Positions 16,975 to 24,534 of a stretch of 36,521 bases of DNA are shown here, one piece after another. Position numbers and translations under genes: made by a program. The first letter of the stretch is position 1; every line of letters starts with the position of its first letter. The notes beneath the pieces are model-generated. The model was given only the letters and a program-made list of their open reading frames with translations. It did no database searches and was not told the DNA's origin. Source of the DNA: Methanomicrobiaceae archaeon (lineage in GTDB: Archaea; Halobacteriota; Methanomicrobia; Methanomicrobiales; Methanomicrobiaceae); contig JAFGKW010000059.1 in the NCBI GenBank assembly GCA_016928355.1, positions 1-36,521 on the forward strand. Direction: 5' to 3'.

Positions 16975-17628
16975 TTATACACTGTACCAGGTGACCTTTT
17001 TTCCGCCTTCACTGTATTCGCCGTGATAGGTCTCGATATTTCTCTTGTACCCAATCCTCTGATCAACTCCAAGCTCTTTGAGGACTTCACGAACCCTCAT
17101 CACCTCCTCTTCGTCTTCCCAGTCGGGAGTATTGACATATATGACCATCCTTTCGTCGCGTGATTCCGGGTTATCCTTTGCGGTACTGATCTTTGTAGAT
17201 ATTCCGAGCCTTCCGGCAACCGTTGCATCTCGTATTTTTGTCCATAATTCATCTGCTTCGTTCTTATCTGCAAATATAAGCCACTTCCCGCCCTTCTCGT
17301 CATCAAATTCTTCAGGTGAGAATTCAGGTGAGTCCTGGACTATCCAGTAAATTTTCGTGGTCTTTGAAGGGATGACTCCCTCTCCTTCAAGAAGCATCCT
17401 GTATATGGCATCCTTTCCGCCTGGTTCATCTTCAAGAGCCTGTGCGAGCTGTGGATATTCCTCTTCGAACTGTGAAAAAATCTCTCCGAAGTCCTCCATG
17501 AAATCCTCCTCTGCCTCTACACGCTCGAAAAGGTATCTTCCGCGTCCGGTAAGTTCACGGTTTAGTATTATCTCGAATATTCCGTATGCCGCCCCGGCGA
17601 GCGTCTGGGTATCGCTCTCATCTTCCAT
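16975..17628 (-). CDS. DUF1917 (Bles03-like) protein
   Basis: The 217-residue acidic soluble protein has an N-terminal helical region (1-85) and a C-terminal domain (about 92-217). The latter matches DUF1917/Bles03: IYWIVQ, KGGKWLIFAD (112-121), ELWTKIRDAT..GRLG.STKIST (127-149), VIYVNTPDWEDEEEVMRVREVL (162-183) and GYKRNIETYHGEY (193-205). Databases link this family to a putative phosphothreonine-lyase fold, but no activity is established for archaeal members. The N-terminal part is extra compared with the small C-terminal domain. A TATA-like stretch (aaataatttta near 17650-17661) lies about 28 bp upstream, so the mRNA is likely leaderless. It is divergent from the next histidine kinase. Confidence 0.75.
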   Translation of the reverse strand: MEDESDTQTLAGAAYGIFEIILNRELTGRGRYLFERVEAEEDFMEDFGEIFSQFEEEYPQLAQALEDEPGGKDAIYRMLLEGEGVIPSKTTKIYWIVQDSPEFSPEEFDDEKGGKWLIFADKNEADELWTKIRDATVAGRLGISTKISTAKDNPESRDERMVIYVNTPDWEDEEEVMRVREVLKELGVDQRIGYKRNIETYHGEYSEGGKKVTWYSV

Positions 17629-17690
17629 GATAAGATATATGGCGGCTGAAAAATAATTTTATGTTTTTTCCTGTTGATGATTGATTTTGA

Positions 17691-17703
17691 TTAATTATAT
17701 ATC
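17691..17703 (+). promoter_or_regulatory. TATA box of Cache/PAS kinase
   Basis: TTAATTATATATC is centred about 34 bp before the ATG at 17732. An SD-like caggac at 17725-17730 lies close to the start. Confidence 0.5.
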
Positions 17704-17731
17704 ATGAGTAAAAGAAATTAAACTCAGGACA

Positions 17732-19468
17732 ATGGATCTAAAGAACAACGGTATTGTAGTGTTTATCGTAATATTGATATTCGTCCTCCTTGTTGTCCAG
17801 GCTGCAGGTCTAATGACACTCGCAGGCCATAATGAAAAACTTGTTCTCGAGAGTACCTGGAACGAACTTGAAGACTATGCCGTAATTATGTCCACGCAGA
17901 TAGACGGGGATTTGATTGCCTCTTTTCAGCCGGGGGATGAGTCCCGGGCGGAGTTTATTGAGATAAGGGACAGGCTCTGGGCCCTGCAAAAGGATTCAGC
18001 CTCGATAAGATATGTATATGTTCTCAGAAAGACGCCTGACGGCGAAGATCTTGTTTTTGTGACCGATAGTGAGTACGGGAGAAATGATTTTACAGTCCCG
18101 CTGATTGGTTATGTCTATGAGGAGGCACCGGAAGAGGCTTTTCAGGCGTATTTCGGCCCCGAGGTTAAGAAAGAATTTTATTCTGACGAATGGGGTGAAT
18201 ACATGTCCGGCTATGCCCCAATCTACAACTCAGGCGGTAATGTCGTTGGTGTGGCATGTGTCGATATATCTAAAGATATCATAATGGAGCGTCTTGAGGC
18301 CTCCGAAACAACGATATATTATATTCTGATTGTAACTGTTATTATCGGGGTCTTCCTCCTGGTATTCCTTCTTTATATGGTCTCACAGTTCAGGAGGTAC
18401 CAGTTTGAGACCGAAAGGAGTGAAAGGCGCCTGAATCTTGCAATGGAGATCGCCCAGGAGGGTATAATCGACTGGAACAGCGAAACTGAGACTGTCTATC
18501 TCAGCAGGGGGTTCTGGAGGATTGTAGGCGATGAGGAGAAGACGCCCGGGACACATTACAGGACATCGGTAGTTCTCGAATATGTCCACCCCGACGACAG
18601 GCTGAAGGTTGTCAATTACTTCCGGGACGTCCTTGAAAACGGGTTCAAAAAGGATATTTCTGTAAGGATTGTCCGGAAAAACGGCGAGGAAGGCTGGGTC
18701 AGGGCGAAGGCTGATGTGGTCGGGCATGAAGGCGAAGAGTCGGCACGTCTCATTGCAACGGTTATTGACATTACTGGTGAGGTGGAGTATCTCAATGCAC
18801 TTGAGTCCGCAAGGGAGAAGCTGTCAACTTTATCCTCGGTCACGAGGCATGACGTTTTGAACCAGGTGACTATCCTGAATCTTAACCTCGATCTGCTTAA
18901 GATGATCAATGACGATCCGGAGATAGATGAGATAACAGGAGAACTGGACAGTGCCTCGGACAAGATCCGCGACCTGATCGAGTTCACCAAATATTATCCC
19001 AGTCTCGGGGACAGCAGACCCTCGTGGATATCGGTCGACGAGATGGTCGAGAATGTCGCTCCTGAAGGCTATTACAATGAACTGCCGGTCAGTCTCGAAT
19101 GCCGGAACCTGATGATCTATGCCGATCCGCTATTCGAGAAGGTGATATACAACCTCTTCGATAACACTTACCGTTACGGTGAGAAGGCGACCGTTATTAC
19201 GGTCTGCTGCAGGAATCACGAAGACGGCCTGGTACTATCTTTCGAGGATGACGGAGTGGGTATTCCTGGTGGTAAGAAGGAGCTTATATTCGAGAAGAAC
19301 TACGGTACGAATACAGGTTATGGCCTATTTCTTGTAGAGAAGATCATCGAGATGGCCGGGTTTGTAATAAGGGAGACTGGAGAGGAGGGAGTTGGAGCAC
19401 GCTTCGAGGTGCTGATTCCAAAAGGTAAGTTCTCTTTTTACGATGAAGATTTAAAAAGCGAAGAATAA
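17732..19468 (+). CDS. Membrane histidine kinase with Cache-like and PAS domains
   Basis: The 578-residue kinase has membrane segments at about 8-30 and 196-217 bracketing an extracytoplasmic sensor of about 165 residues. That sensor shows RYVYVLRKTPDG..LVFVTDS and GYAPIYNSGGNVVGVACVDIS, the PDC/Cache-type pattern. A cytoplasmic PAS domain (about 232-350, PAS_3-like with VHPDDR) comes next, then the transmitter: SSVTRHDVLNQVT (H373), N-box YNLFDNTYRYG (N474, N478), DDGVGIP (506-512) and NTGYGLFL (527-534). It should bind an external small molecule and autophosphorylate. The transmitter is closely related in layout to the kinases at 5772-8621 and 24749-26479. No response regulator is adjacent. 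It is convergent with thi4 with 9 bp between stops. Confidence 0.92.
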   Translation: MDLKNNGIVVFIVILIFVLLVVQAAGLMTLAGHNEKLVLESTWNELEDYAVIMSTQIDGDLIASFQPGDESRAEFIEIRDRLWALQKDSASIRYVYVLRKTPDGEDLVFVTDSEYGRNDFTVPLIGYVYEEAPEEAFQAYFGPEVKKEFYSDEWGEYMSGYAPIYNSGGNVVGVACVDISKDIIMERLEASETTIYYILIVTVIIGVFLLVFLLYMVSQFRRYQFETERSERRLNLAMEIAQEGIIDWNSETETVYLSRGFWRIVGDEEKTPGTHYRTSVVLEYVHPDDRLKVVNYFRDVLENGFKKDISVRIVRKNGEEGWVRAKADVVGHEGEESARLIATVIDITGEVEYLNALESAREKLSTLSSVTRHDVLNQVTILNLNLDLLKMINDDPEIDEITGELDSASDKIRDLIEFTKYYPSLGDSRPSWISVDEMVENVAPEGYYNELPVSLECRNLMIYADPLFEKVIYNLFDNTYRYGEKATVITVCCRNHEDGLVLSFEDDGVGIPGGKKELIFEKNYGTNTGYGLFLVEKIIEMAGFVIRETGEEGVGARFEVLIPKGKFSFYDEDLKSEE

Positions 19469-19477
19469 ATTTTAATT

Positions 19478-20242
19478 TTATTTTTTAAGCCTGTCTCTGA
19501 CCATGTCGGCTGCCTTTTCTCCGGAGAGGAACATTCCGCCGAATATAGGTCCCATCCGGGTCTCGCCCCCGACTGCGTTTGCGGCCATTCCTGCGACTAT
19601 CAGGCCGGGGAAGACCTCTTTGGTGTGACTGAGGATGTTGGTCTCCGCCCTGTCGGCCCACATGAAGCCCTCGCCTTTGATCTCGAGTGATCCGCCCTTT
19701 TTATTTATCATATGAGCCACCATTGCGTCGTGACCTGTGGCATCGACGGTTATCTTTGTCCTTAATGTCAGGGGATCGATATGAAGTCCGGCCATCTCGA
19801 CGGCAGTCCAGTTGATTACAAGACCGCTGACTCCTCCGTCCTCTTTTACTACGACGTCCTCGACTGTGGTGAGGTTGAATACCTCGGCACCTGCGTCGCA
19901 TGCGGATGCAAGGGTCTTTGATACCGCTTCGACTGAGGATGCGACATAGTAGCCCTTTTCATATTCCTTATATTTGATCCCGAAGTGATCCAGGAGCCTC
20001 TTTGCCTCTTCCTGGACGACGATCCTCGGGAACATCATTCCTCCTCCCCACATTCCGCCGCCAATCGAGAGTTTCTTCTCGATGAGTGCTACCTTTACAC
20101 CGTTTTGTGCAAGTAGTGCGGCGCAGGTTATTCCTGCCGGACCTCCCCCGACAACCGCACATTCGAGGTCGAGGTAGTCTGTCATTATTTTGTGCTGTTC
20201 CGAAAGGATTGCCCTGCTGATTGTAACTTCGTCAAGCTTCAT
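19478..20242 (-). CDS. thi4: Thiazole biosynthesis protein Thi4 (archaeal)
   Basis: The enzyme builds the thiazole moiety of thiamine; methanogen forms use NAD, glycine and free sulfide with iron. Starting at the ATG at 20242 gives 254 residues (MKLDEVTISRAIL); an in-frame GTG at 20254 sits exactly where transcription should begin, so a leaderless GTG start cannot be excluded. Seen: the dinucleotide-binding VVGGGPAG near the N-terminus, GGGMWGGGMMFP, and MAGLHIDP where yeast Thi4 has its sulfur-donating cysteine. Histidine here, as in methanogen enzymes, implies catalytic rather than suicidal sulfur transfer. The C-terminal GGETRMGPIFGGMFLSGEKAA is also conserved. It lies divergent from htpX with an own TATA box. 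Confidence 0.93.
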   Translation of the reverse strand: MKLDEVTISRAILSEQHKIMTDYLDLECAVVGGGPAGITCAALLAQNGVKVALIEKKLSIGGGMWGGGMMFPRIVVQEEAKRLLDHFGIKYKEYEKGYYVASSVEAVSKTLASACDAGAEVFNLTTVEDVVVKEDGGVSGLVINWTAVEMAGLHIDPLTLRTKITVDATGHDAMVAHMINKKGGSLEIKGEGFMWADRAETNILSHTKEVFPGLIVAGMAANAVGGETRMGPIFGGMFLSGEKAADMVRDRLKK

Positions 20243-20274
20243 ATTCAGGTTCACTTGTAATAATCTGGGTCAGC

Positions 20275-20284
20275 AAAATATACT
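20275..20284 (-). promoter_or_regulatory. TATA box of thi4
   Basis: On the minus strand AGTATATTTT is centred about 26 bp before base 20254, predicting transcription from there: either a leaderless GTG or a 12-nt leader to the ATG at 20242. No riboswitch-like structure fits in such a leader. Confidence 0.6.
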
Positions 20285-20410
20285 ATTCTATCCCTTTTTA
20301 ATCCTGGCGGACTGTTTGCGATGACGATTATAAATTGCTTCAAAAGTCTTTCAATCTTTTAACCGGGTCAGATTCCGCATTTTTTTTGGTGCGTTTTTTG
20401 CCCGGACAGC

Positions 20411-20420
20411 GATATATTTA
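20411..20420 (+). promoter_or_regulatory. TATA box of htpX
   Basis: GATATATTTA is centred 26 bp before about 20441. An SD (agagga, 20441-20446) lies 6 bp before the ATG at 20453. Confidence 0.6.
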
Positions 20421-20452
20421 TTCGGCCTGTTGCTAATATAAGAGGATATAAC

Positions 20453-21340
20453 ATGATAGGAAAATGGAAACGCGACTGGGGCCTTACAGGAAGGGTCTTT
20501 ATGACCTGGATATTTATATTAGGGCTCTATGTCGTCTTTATAAATATACTCTACTTTATCTTCCCCGGTTATCTCTACATGATCCTGGGGTTCGTCTTTA
20601 TAATGGCATTTGCCCAGTATTTCTTCTCGGACAAGCTCGTTCTTATGACGACCCATGCAAGGATCGTGTCGGAGGACGAGGAGCCGGAGCTTCACCGTAC
20701 AATAGAGAAGCTCTGCCAGGAGGCTGACCTCCCCAAGCCGAGAATTGCAGTCATGCCTTCACCTGTCCCGAACGCATTCGCGACAGGGAGAAGCCCGAAG
20801 AAGGCTGTTGTGGCGGTCACCGATTCGATTATGCGGACACTCGACCGTGAGGAGCTTGAGGCGGTGCTCGCCCATGAGCTCTCGCATGTCAAGAACCGCG
20901 ATATCCTGACGATGACGGTTGCAGGCTTCCTTGCGACCCTTGCCTCGATCATCATGCAGAATGCAATCTTCATGAACCTCTTCGACGGCCGGAACAACAA
21001 TGGTGCATGGATTGTAATCTGGATTGTCTCGATCTTTGTCTGGATTGTTGCGACACTCCTGATGCTTCTTCTCTCCCGTTACCGCGAGTTTGCGGCGGAC
21101 AGGGGCAGTGCAGTTATAACCGGCAACCCGCAGGCGCTTATATCGGCGCTTAAGAAGATCAGTGGACGCATGGATATGGTCCCTGCAAAGAAGAAACAGG
21201 AGATCGAGGGGTCGAATGCATTCTTCATCATCCCTGCAATCTCCGGAAATAGCCTAACAGAGATTCTCGCGACCCATCCGCCTCTTGGAAAGAGGATCGC
21301 GGCTCTCGAGAAGATCGAGCAGGAATTAAGGGGATACTAA
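20453..21340 (+). CDS. htpX: HtpX-type membrane zinc metalloprotease (M48)
   Basis: HtpX degrades misfolded or damaged membrane proteins. The 295-residue protein has two N-terminal helices (about 14-36 and 40-58), the catalytic HELSH (H141, E142, H145) in VLAHELSHVKNRD, two further helices (about 152-175 and 185-208), and the third zinc ligand E212 in SRYREFAADR. The upstream PSPVPNAFATGRSPKKAVVAVT is the usual M48B substrate-edge segment, and THPPLGKRIAALE closes the domain. Length and all zinc ligands are normal. It has its own TATA box and SD and is followed by a T6 run at 21348-21353, so it is monocistronic. Stress induction is likely by family but not visible. Confidence 0.94.
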   Translation: MIGKWKRDWGLTGRVFMTWIFILGLYVVFINILYFIFPGYLYMILGFVFIMAFAQYFFSDKLVLMTTHARIVSEDEEPELHRTIEKLCQEADLPKPRIAVMPSPVPNAFATGRSPKKAVVAVTDSIMRTLDREELEAVLAHELSHVKNRDILTMTVAGFLATLASIIMQNAIFMNLFDGRNNNGAWIVIWIVSIFVWIVATLLMLLLSRYREFAADRGSAVITGNPQALISALKKISGRMDMVPAKKKQEIEGSNAFFIIPAISGNSLTEILATHPPLGKRIAALEKIEQELRGY

Positions 21341-21347
21341 CCCGGTC

Positions 21348-21353
21348 TTTTTT
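21348..21353 (+). terminator. T-run after htpX
   Basis: Six T residues begin 8 bp after the htpX stop, fitting an archaeal oligo-T terminator. Confidence 0.45.
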
Positions 21354-21383
21354 AATATTCTTTCTGCTATCTTCCCTGTATTC

Positions 21384-21436
21384 CGGAGGTGGGGACTTCG
21401 GGTTCCTCCGCCCATGTTTTCAACATGGACTTCGGG
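21384..21436. repeat. Small hairpin cluster upstream of tRNA-Gly
   Basis: CCATGTT-ttc-AACATGG (21412-21428) is a 7-bp stem. GGACTTCGGG occurs just before it and again directly after it (to 21436). GGAGG and CCTCC flank the first copy. The stretch TGGGGACTTC followed by CCTCC recurs in the gene-poor region near 23852-23866, so these may be remnants of one small repeat family. Confidence 0.4.
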
Positions 21437-21470
21437 ATCAAAACACTATTTTTAATACCAATCAGTAGAG

Positions 21471-21480
21471 AAATATAAAG
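21471..21480 (+). promoter_or_regulatory. TATA box of tRNA-Gly
   Basis: AAATATAAAG is centred 25 bp before the mature 5' end at 21500. Confidence 0.65.
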
Positions 21481-21499
21481 GCGCGACTATGAGTTGTCT

Positions 21500-21570
21500 G
21501 CACCGATGGTCTAGTGGTATGACTTTGGCCTTCCAAGCCAATAGCCCGGGTTCAATTCCCGGTCGGTGCA
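21500..21570 (+). tRNA. tRNA-Gly (anticodon UCC)
   Basis: A complete cloverleaf of 71 nt with acceptor stem GCACCGA/TCGGTGC, discriminator A and no encoded CCA. The anticodon stem TTGGC/GCCAA holds loop CTTCCAA with anticodon TCC at 21532-21534. The T arm is CCGGG-TTCAATT-CCCGG. No intron. It reads GGA and possibly GGG codons. A TATA box precedes it and T-rich DNA (21571-21590) follows. Confidence 0.96.
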
Positions 21571-21630
21571 TTTCGTTTTTATGAATTTTTCCCGTTAGAC
21601 TGATAAGTCCGCCAGACATAATATCAGGCA

Positions 21631-22830
21631 ATGAGTTCCGCGATATTTCCTTCAATTGAACTTCAGATGACTCTCCTGCTCTTCTTCGCTCTTGCAGGAT
21701 ACCTCCTGGCATCGAAGATCAACCAGTCAGCGGTTGTGGGTGAGATCCTTTTGGGATTAGTCGTCGGGCCGTCGGTTCTCGCGCTGATTACATATACCGA
21801 ATTCGTGCAGGCGATAGCAGCGCTTGGTGCTGTAATACTGATGTTTGTCATCGGGTTCGAGTTTAAGCTCGAGGATCTGACGAATGCAAAGTATGGAATT
21901 ATCGGACTTGTAGGGATTATTGTCCCGTGGATAGGGGGCTATTTTGCTGCGATGGCCTTCGGTTTCAATCATGAGAGCGCTCTCTTCATAGGGACGGCGC
22001 TGACAGCGACTTCGATCGCGATAACAGCGAATGTCCTAAAGGAGATGTGCCTCCTTGATGCCGAATTTTCAAAGGCGATTATAGGGACGGCGGTAATTGA
22101 CGATATCCTGAGTCTTCTTGCGTTATCGATTACGGCCGATGTGGCGGCAGGGTCGTTCTCGGTCGAGGGGCTTGCCTTCATCATCATAAAGCAGGTCGGG
22201 TTCCTTGTCATAATCGGCCTCCTTGGAATTTTTGTGATCTCGAAGATGATCGTCAGGATGGACAAGAGCCCAATCTCGAAGAAGTACCCGGAGTTCGTCT
22301 TCATATTCGCGGTGATGACCGCGTTTTTGTTTGCTGCAATGGCGGAGTTCATCGGGGTTTCGGCGATAATAGGGGCATTCATCGCCGGGATGTCCTTTAA
22401 CGGCCTGAATCTCACCCACAGCCGGGATATCGCCGAGGGTGCGGAGTATCTCTATATCATATTCGCGTCGGTATTCTTCGTATCGCTCGGCATTCTCGTA
22501 GACCTGACAGCCATTACCATGCCGGTTCTGGTCTTTATTGCGGTGATTACTGTTATTGCAATAATCACGAAGGTCATCGGCTGCGGCCTTCCGGCAAGAC
22601 TGCTCGGGTATTCGAACCGCAATTCGCTCGCGATAGGTTTCGGGATGTCCCCGAGGGGAGAGGTGGCGATGATCGTTGCACTCATGGGACTGAACCTCGC
22701 CCTCATTGGACAGGACATCTATGCATCCATCGTAGTGATGAGCATCCTGACGACGGTCATCACCCCGATCGCTTTCAGGAACTGGCTGTTTAAAGAGGAA
22801 GTTGCAGCGTGCCGGTTCGGGGAGGAATGA
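21631..22830 (+). CDS. CPA2-family cation/proton antiporter
   Basis: This 399-residue membrane protein with about 12-13 helices belongs to the monovalent cation:proton antiporter-2 family (KefB/NapA type). Seen: the helix-2 AVVGEILLGLVVGPSVL segment, FVIGFEFKL, TALTATSIAITANVL, and the double aspartate GTAVIDDILSL (D157, D158), the ion-binding site of electrogenic Na+/H+ exchangers. The late SPRGEVAMIVA segment is also a family mark. There is no C-terminal TrkA-N domain, so it is more likely a Na+/H+ antiporter than a KefB-like gated K+ efflux system. It overlaps the next gene by 22 bp, so both are translated from one mRNA. Confidence 0.9.
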   Translation: MSSAIFPSIELQMTLLLFFALAGYLLASKINQSAVVGEILLGLVVGPSVLALITYTEFVQAIAALGAVILMFVIGFEFKLEDLTNAKYGIIGLVGIIVPWIGGYFAAMAFGFNHESALFIGTALTATSIAITANVLKEMCLLDAEFSKAIIGTAVIDDILSLLALSITADVAAGSFSVEGLAFIIIKQVGFLVIIGLLGIFVISKMIVRMDKSPISKKYPEFVFIFAVMTAFLFAAMAEFIGVSAIIGAFIAGMSFNGLNLTHSRDIAEGAEYLYIIFASVFFVSLGILVDLTAITMPVLVFIAVITVIAIITKVIGCGLPARLLGYSNRNSLAIGFGMSPRGEVAMIVALMGLNLALIGQDIYASIVVMSILTTVITPIAFRNWLFKEEVAACRFGEE

Positions 22831-23798
22831 TTCCGCAGGTTATGGATTCGCTGGAGGGGATAGAAGACGAAGTAAGGGCTGTTACGGACTTCGACCGGGC
22901 AGAGAGGATCGAGAAGGGATTTTCGTTCGAGGAGAAATACCTCCTCTCCGGCACAGGGGAGAAGAGATACATCGCAAGGATCTCCCCGGCGGTCGGCGAA
23001 GAGGAGATCCTGAGGAAAAGAACGGAGTTCGAGGTCATCCGGAACCTCCGGGCTTTTTCAACTCTTGTCCCGGAGGCGTACTCCTTCGGGGTTTCCTGCG
23101 ACGGCGGGTCCTGCTACATGGTTCTTGAATATATCGAAGGCTCCGATCTTGAAGATGAGCTCCCCAGTTTAAGCGAAGAGGAGCAGTATGAGCTGGGGCT
23201 TCAGGCCGGAAGGGAGCTTTTGAACCTCCACCGGCTTGATGCTCCTGTCCTCCCTGCTCCGTGGCACGAGAGGTATTCCCTGAAATACGCACGAAAATGT
23301 CAAAGATTCGATGAATGGGGGATCGATCCCGGAAGAATAGATATAGGACAGCTCTCCCGGTTTATATCCGGGAACGAGCATCACATGAAATGCCGGAGGG
23401 AGACCTTCCAGCACGACGATTTCCACCCCGCAAACCTGATCGTAAACGGCGGGCGTCTGGCTGGGATCATAGATTTCAACAGGCACGACTGGGGAGACCA
23501 GGTTCATGACTTCGTAAAGATCGCATACTTCTCGAGTGCAATAAGCGTCCCTTTCTCCGCCGGCCAGATCGACGGGTACAGCGGCGGGAAACCCGGTGAT
23601 GAATTCTGGAAGAAATACTCTCTCTACGCCGCGATGATGCTGATCCAGGATATGGTCTGGGGGCACTGGTACACGGAGCAGACCGGATCAGGGGATCAGG
23701 TTGAGCAGATGCGGGAGAGGACGACCCGGGTCTGGTCGGATCACGATTGTTTCAGGGACGAGATCCCGGGATGGTACCGGGATTTTAAGAATATCTGA
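22809..23798 (+). CDS. APH-family small-molecule kinase
   Basis: The 329-residue protein has the aminoglycoside/choline phosphotransferase fold. Seen are the N-lobe strand with IARISP, a hinge at YMVLEYIEGSDL (103-114), the catalytic loop QHDDFHPANLIV (201-212) and metal-binding IIDFNRHDWGD (220-230). The substrate is unknown; methanogen members are not antibiotic-resistance genes by default. I keep the GTG start at 22809 since an SD (agaggaag, 22794-22801) lies 7 bp before it. ATGs at 22827 (overlapping the antiporter stop as ATGA) and 22842 are alternatives; ggggagga sits directly before 22827. Translational coupling to the antiporter is likely. A T-rich terminator-like stretch follows at 23922-23934. 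Confidence 0.85.
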   Translation: MPVRGGMIPQVMDSLEGIEDEVRAVTDFDRAERIEKGFSFEEKYLLSGTGEKRYIARISPAVGEEEILRKRTEFEVIRNLRAFSTLVPEAYSFGVSCDGGSCYMVLEYIEGSDLEDELPSLSEEEQYELGLQAGRELLNLHRLDAPVLPAPWHERYSLKYARKCQRFDEWGIDPGRIDIGQLSRFISGNEHHMKCRRETFQHDDFHPANLIVNGGRLAGIIDFNRHDWGDQVHDFVKIAYFSSAISVPFSAGQIDGYSGGKPGDEFWKKYSLYAAMMLIQDMVWGHWYTEQTGSGDQVEQMRERTTRVWSDHDCFRDEIPGWYRDFKNI

Positions 23799-23921
23799 GA
23801 ATTCCCTTTACTATTGGGCTGTTCTCCTGGAATTTTAAGGATAACAAGGGATGGGGACTTCCTCCCCCTGAAGAGGATAGGTCGCGAAAAGGATGGACGG
23901 GCATCCTCTCCGCTCCGGGGA

Positions 23922-23934
23922 TTTTCTTTTTTTC
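23922..23934 (+). terminator. T-rich terminator after APH-family kinase
   Basis: ATTTTCTTTTTTT follows a GC-rich stretch (cgctccgggg) about 125 bp after the kinase stop. The preceding AGAGGAT/ATCCTCT stem supports a terminator or processing site. Confidence 0.4.
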
Positions 23935-23956
23935 AATCGCAAAAGTTTAATGAGAT

Positions 23957-24120
23957 CCCGGCCGAAAGGCCGGGCTTATCGCGATAGCGCAAAGCCCTGA
24001 GGTCAGGGCGTGTCCGCCGAAGGGCTATCGCCCTTTCGAAACCTAAGGCGACCTTCGGTCACCGGTTTATTCTTATAATACAGTATTTGCGGAGCGGATG
24101 CGTAGCGAACTTGCACAAGG
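23957..24120. repeat. Dispersed structured repeat, copy 2 (module order Y-X-tail)
   Basis: Module Y (23957-24011) has CCCGGCC-gaaa-GGCCGGG (23957-23974), CGC-gata-GCG and GCCCTG-aggt-CAGGGC (23994-24009). Module X follows: CCGAAGG (24017-24023) with CCTTCGG (24052-24058), enclosing TCGCC/GGCGA (24028-24032 with 24047-24051) around ctttcgaa, then caccggtt as in copy 1. The tail near 24088-24120 ends in gcgaacttgcacaagg, like the copy 1 tail. Compared with copy 1 the X outer stem is fully paired and the inner stem is shortened on both sides. Confidence 0.8.
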
Positions 24121-24290
24121 GTTGTCAGTCTAATATTATAGATCATGGAATGCAATTATTATAGAACTGATATTAAAGATGAATTAAATTTTGAAAGTCT
24201 GAAAAAAGGGAATTCTCAATTTAAATTAATAGTGGGAGGGGAAAGGCCCCTCGTCCTCTGGTGGCGATACTAAATTCAGATGAATTGAAC

Positions 24291-24395
24291 TTATATTGGT
24301 TCAATCTCTACTGAAACGTTTCCCTTATCGTCATCATAAATTCTTACAATGTGTTTTGCAAGTCTGACGACAGCCTTCAGTGCTTTGGTTTTCAT
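24291..24395 (-). CDS. 34-residue small protein, unknown
   Basis: A short frame reads MKTKALKAVVRLAKHIVRIY then DDDKGNVSVEIEPI and stops. The first 20 residues form a strongly amphipathic basic helix; the rest is an acidic beta-like tail. An AAGGA lies 9 bp before the ATG. A TATA-like TTAATATATTG (minus strand, about 24452-24462) lies further up, so the leader would be about 35-40 nt. Third-position choices look like a real archaeal gene. It is the only plausible gene between 23799 and 24748. I do not recognise the family. Its leader has a degraded mirror copy at 24545-24583. Confidence 0.6.
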   Translation of the reverse strand: MKTKALKAVVRLAKHIVRIYDDDKGNVSVEIEPI

Positions 24396-24534
24396 AAATT
24401 CTGTTCCTTAGTTTGTCCTTCATTGCTGATTGGTAAGATCGCTCTGGACAATATATTAATTATTGAATATAAGTAAAAAAACCCTATCGTTCTTTATTTG
24501 CAAAATAGAATCAATGTTAATAAGTTAATGAAGA

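Larger units (their letters stand above)
23797..24217. repeat. Segment bounded by 13-bp inverted repeats (MITE-like?)
   Basis: GAGAATTCCCTTT (23797-23809) and its exact reverse complement AAAGGGAATTCTC (24205-24217) flank about 395 bp with no gene. Inside lie AGAGGAT/ATCCTCT (23872-23878 with 23903-23909), a T-rich stretch and dispersed repeat copy 2. The left arm overlaps the kinase stop codon. No target-site duplication is seen, so a mobile origin is only a possibility. Confidence 0.4.

Noticed and set aside
20243-20452. Thiamine riboswitch before thi4
   Set aside because: The TATA box leaves at most a 12-nt leader, too short for a riboswitch.
22809-23798. Antibiotic-resistance aminoglycoside kinase
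   Set aside because: The fold fits, but the archaeal context and divergence give no reason to assign an aminoglycoside substrate.
23797-24217. Insertion sequence with transposase
   Set aside because: There is no coding frame of transposase type inside the inverted repeats; at most a non-autonomous element.
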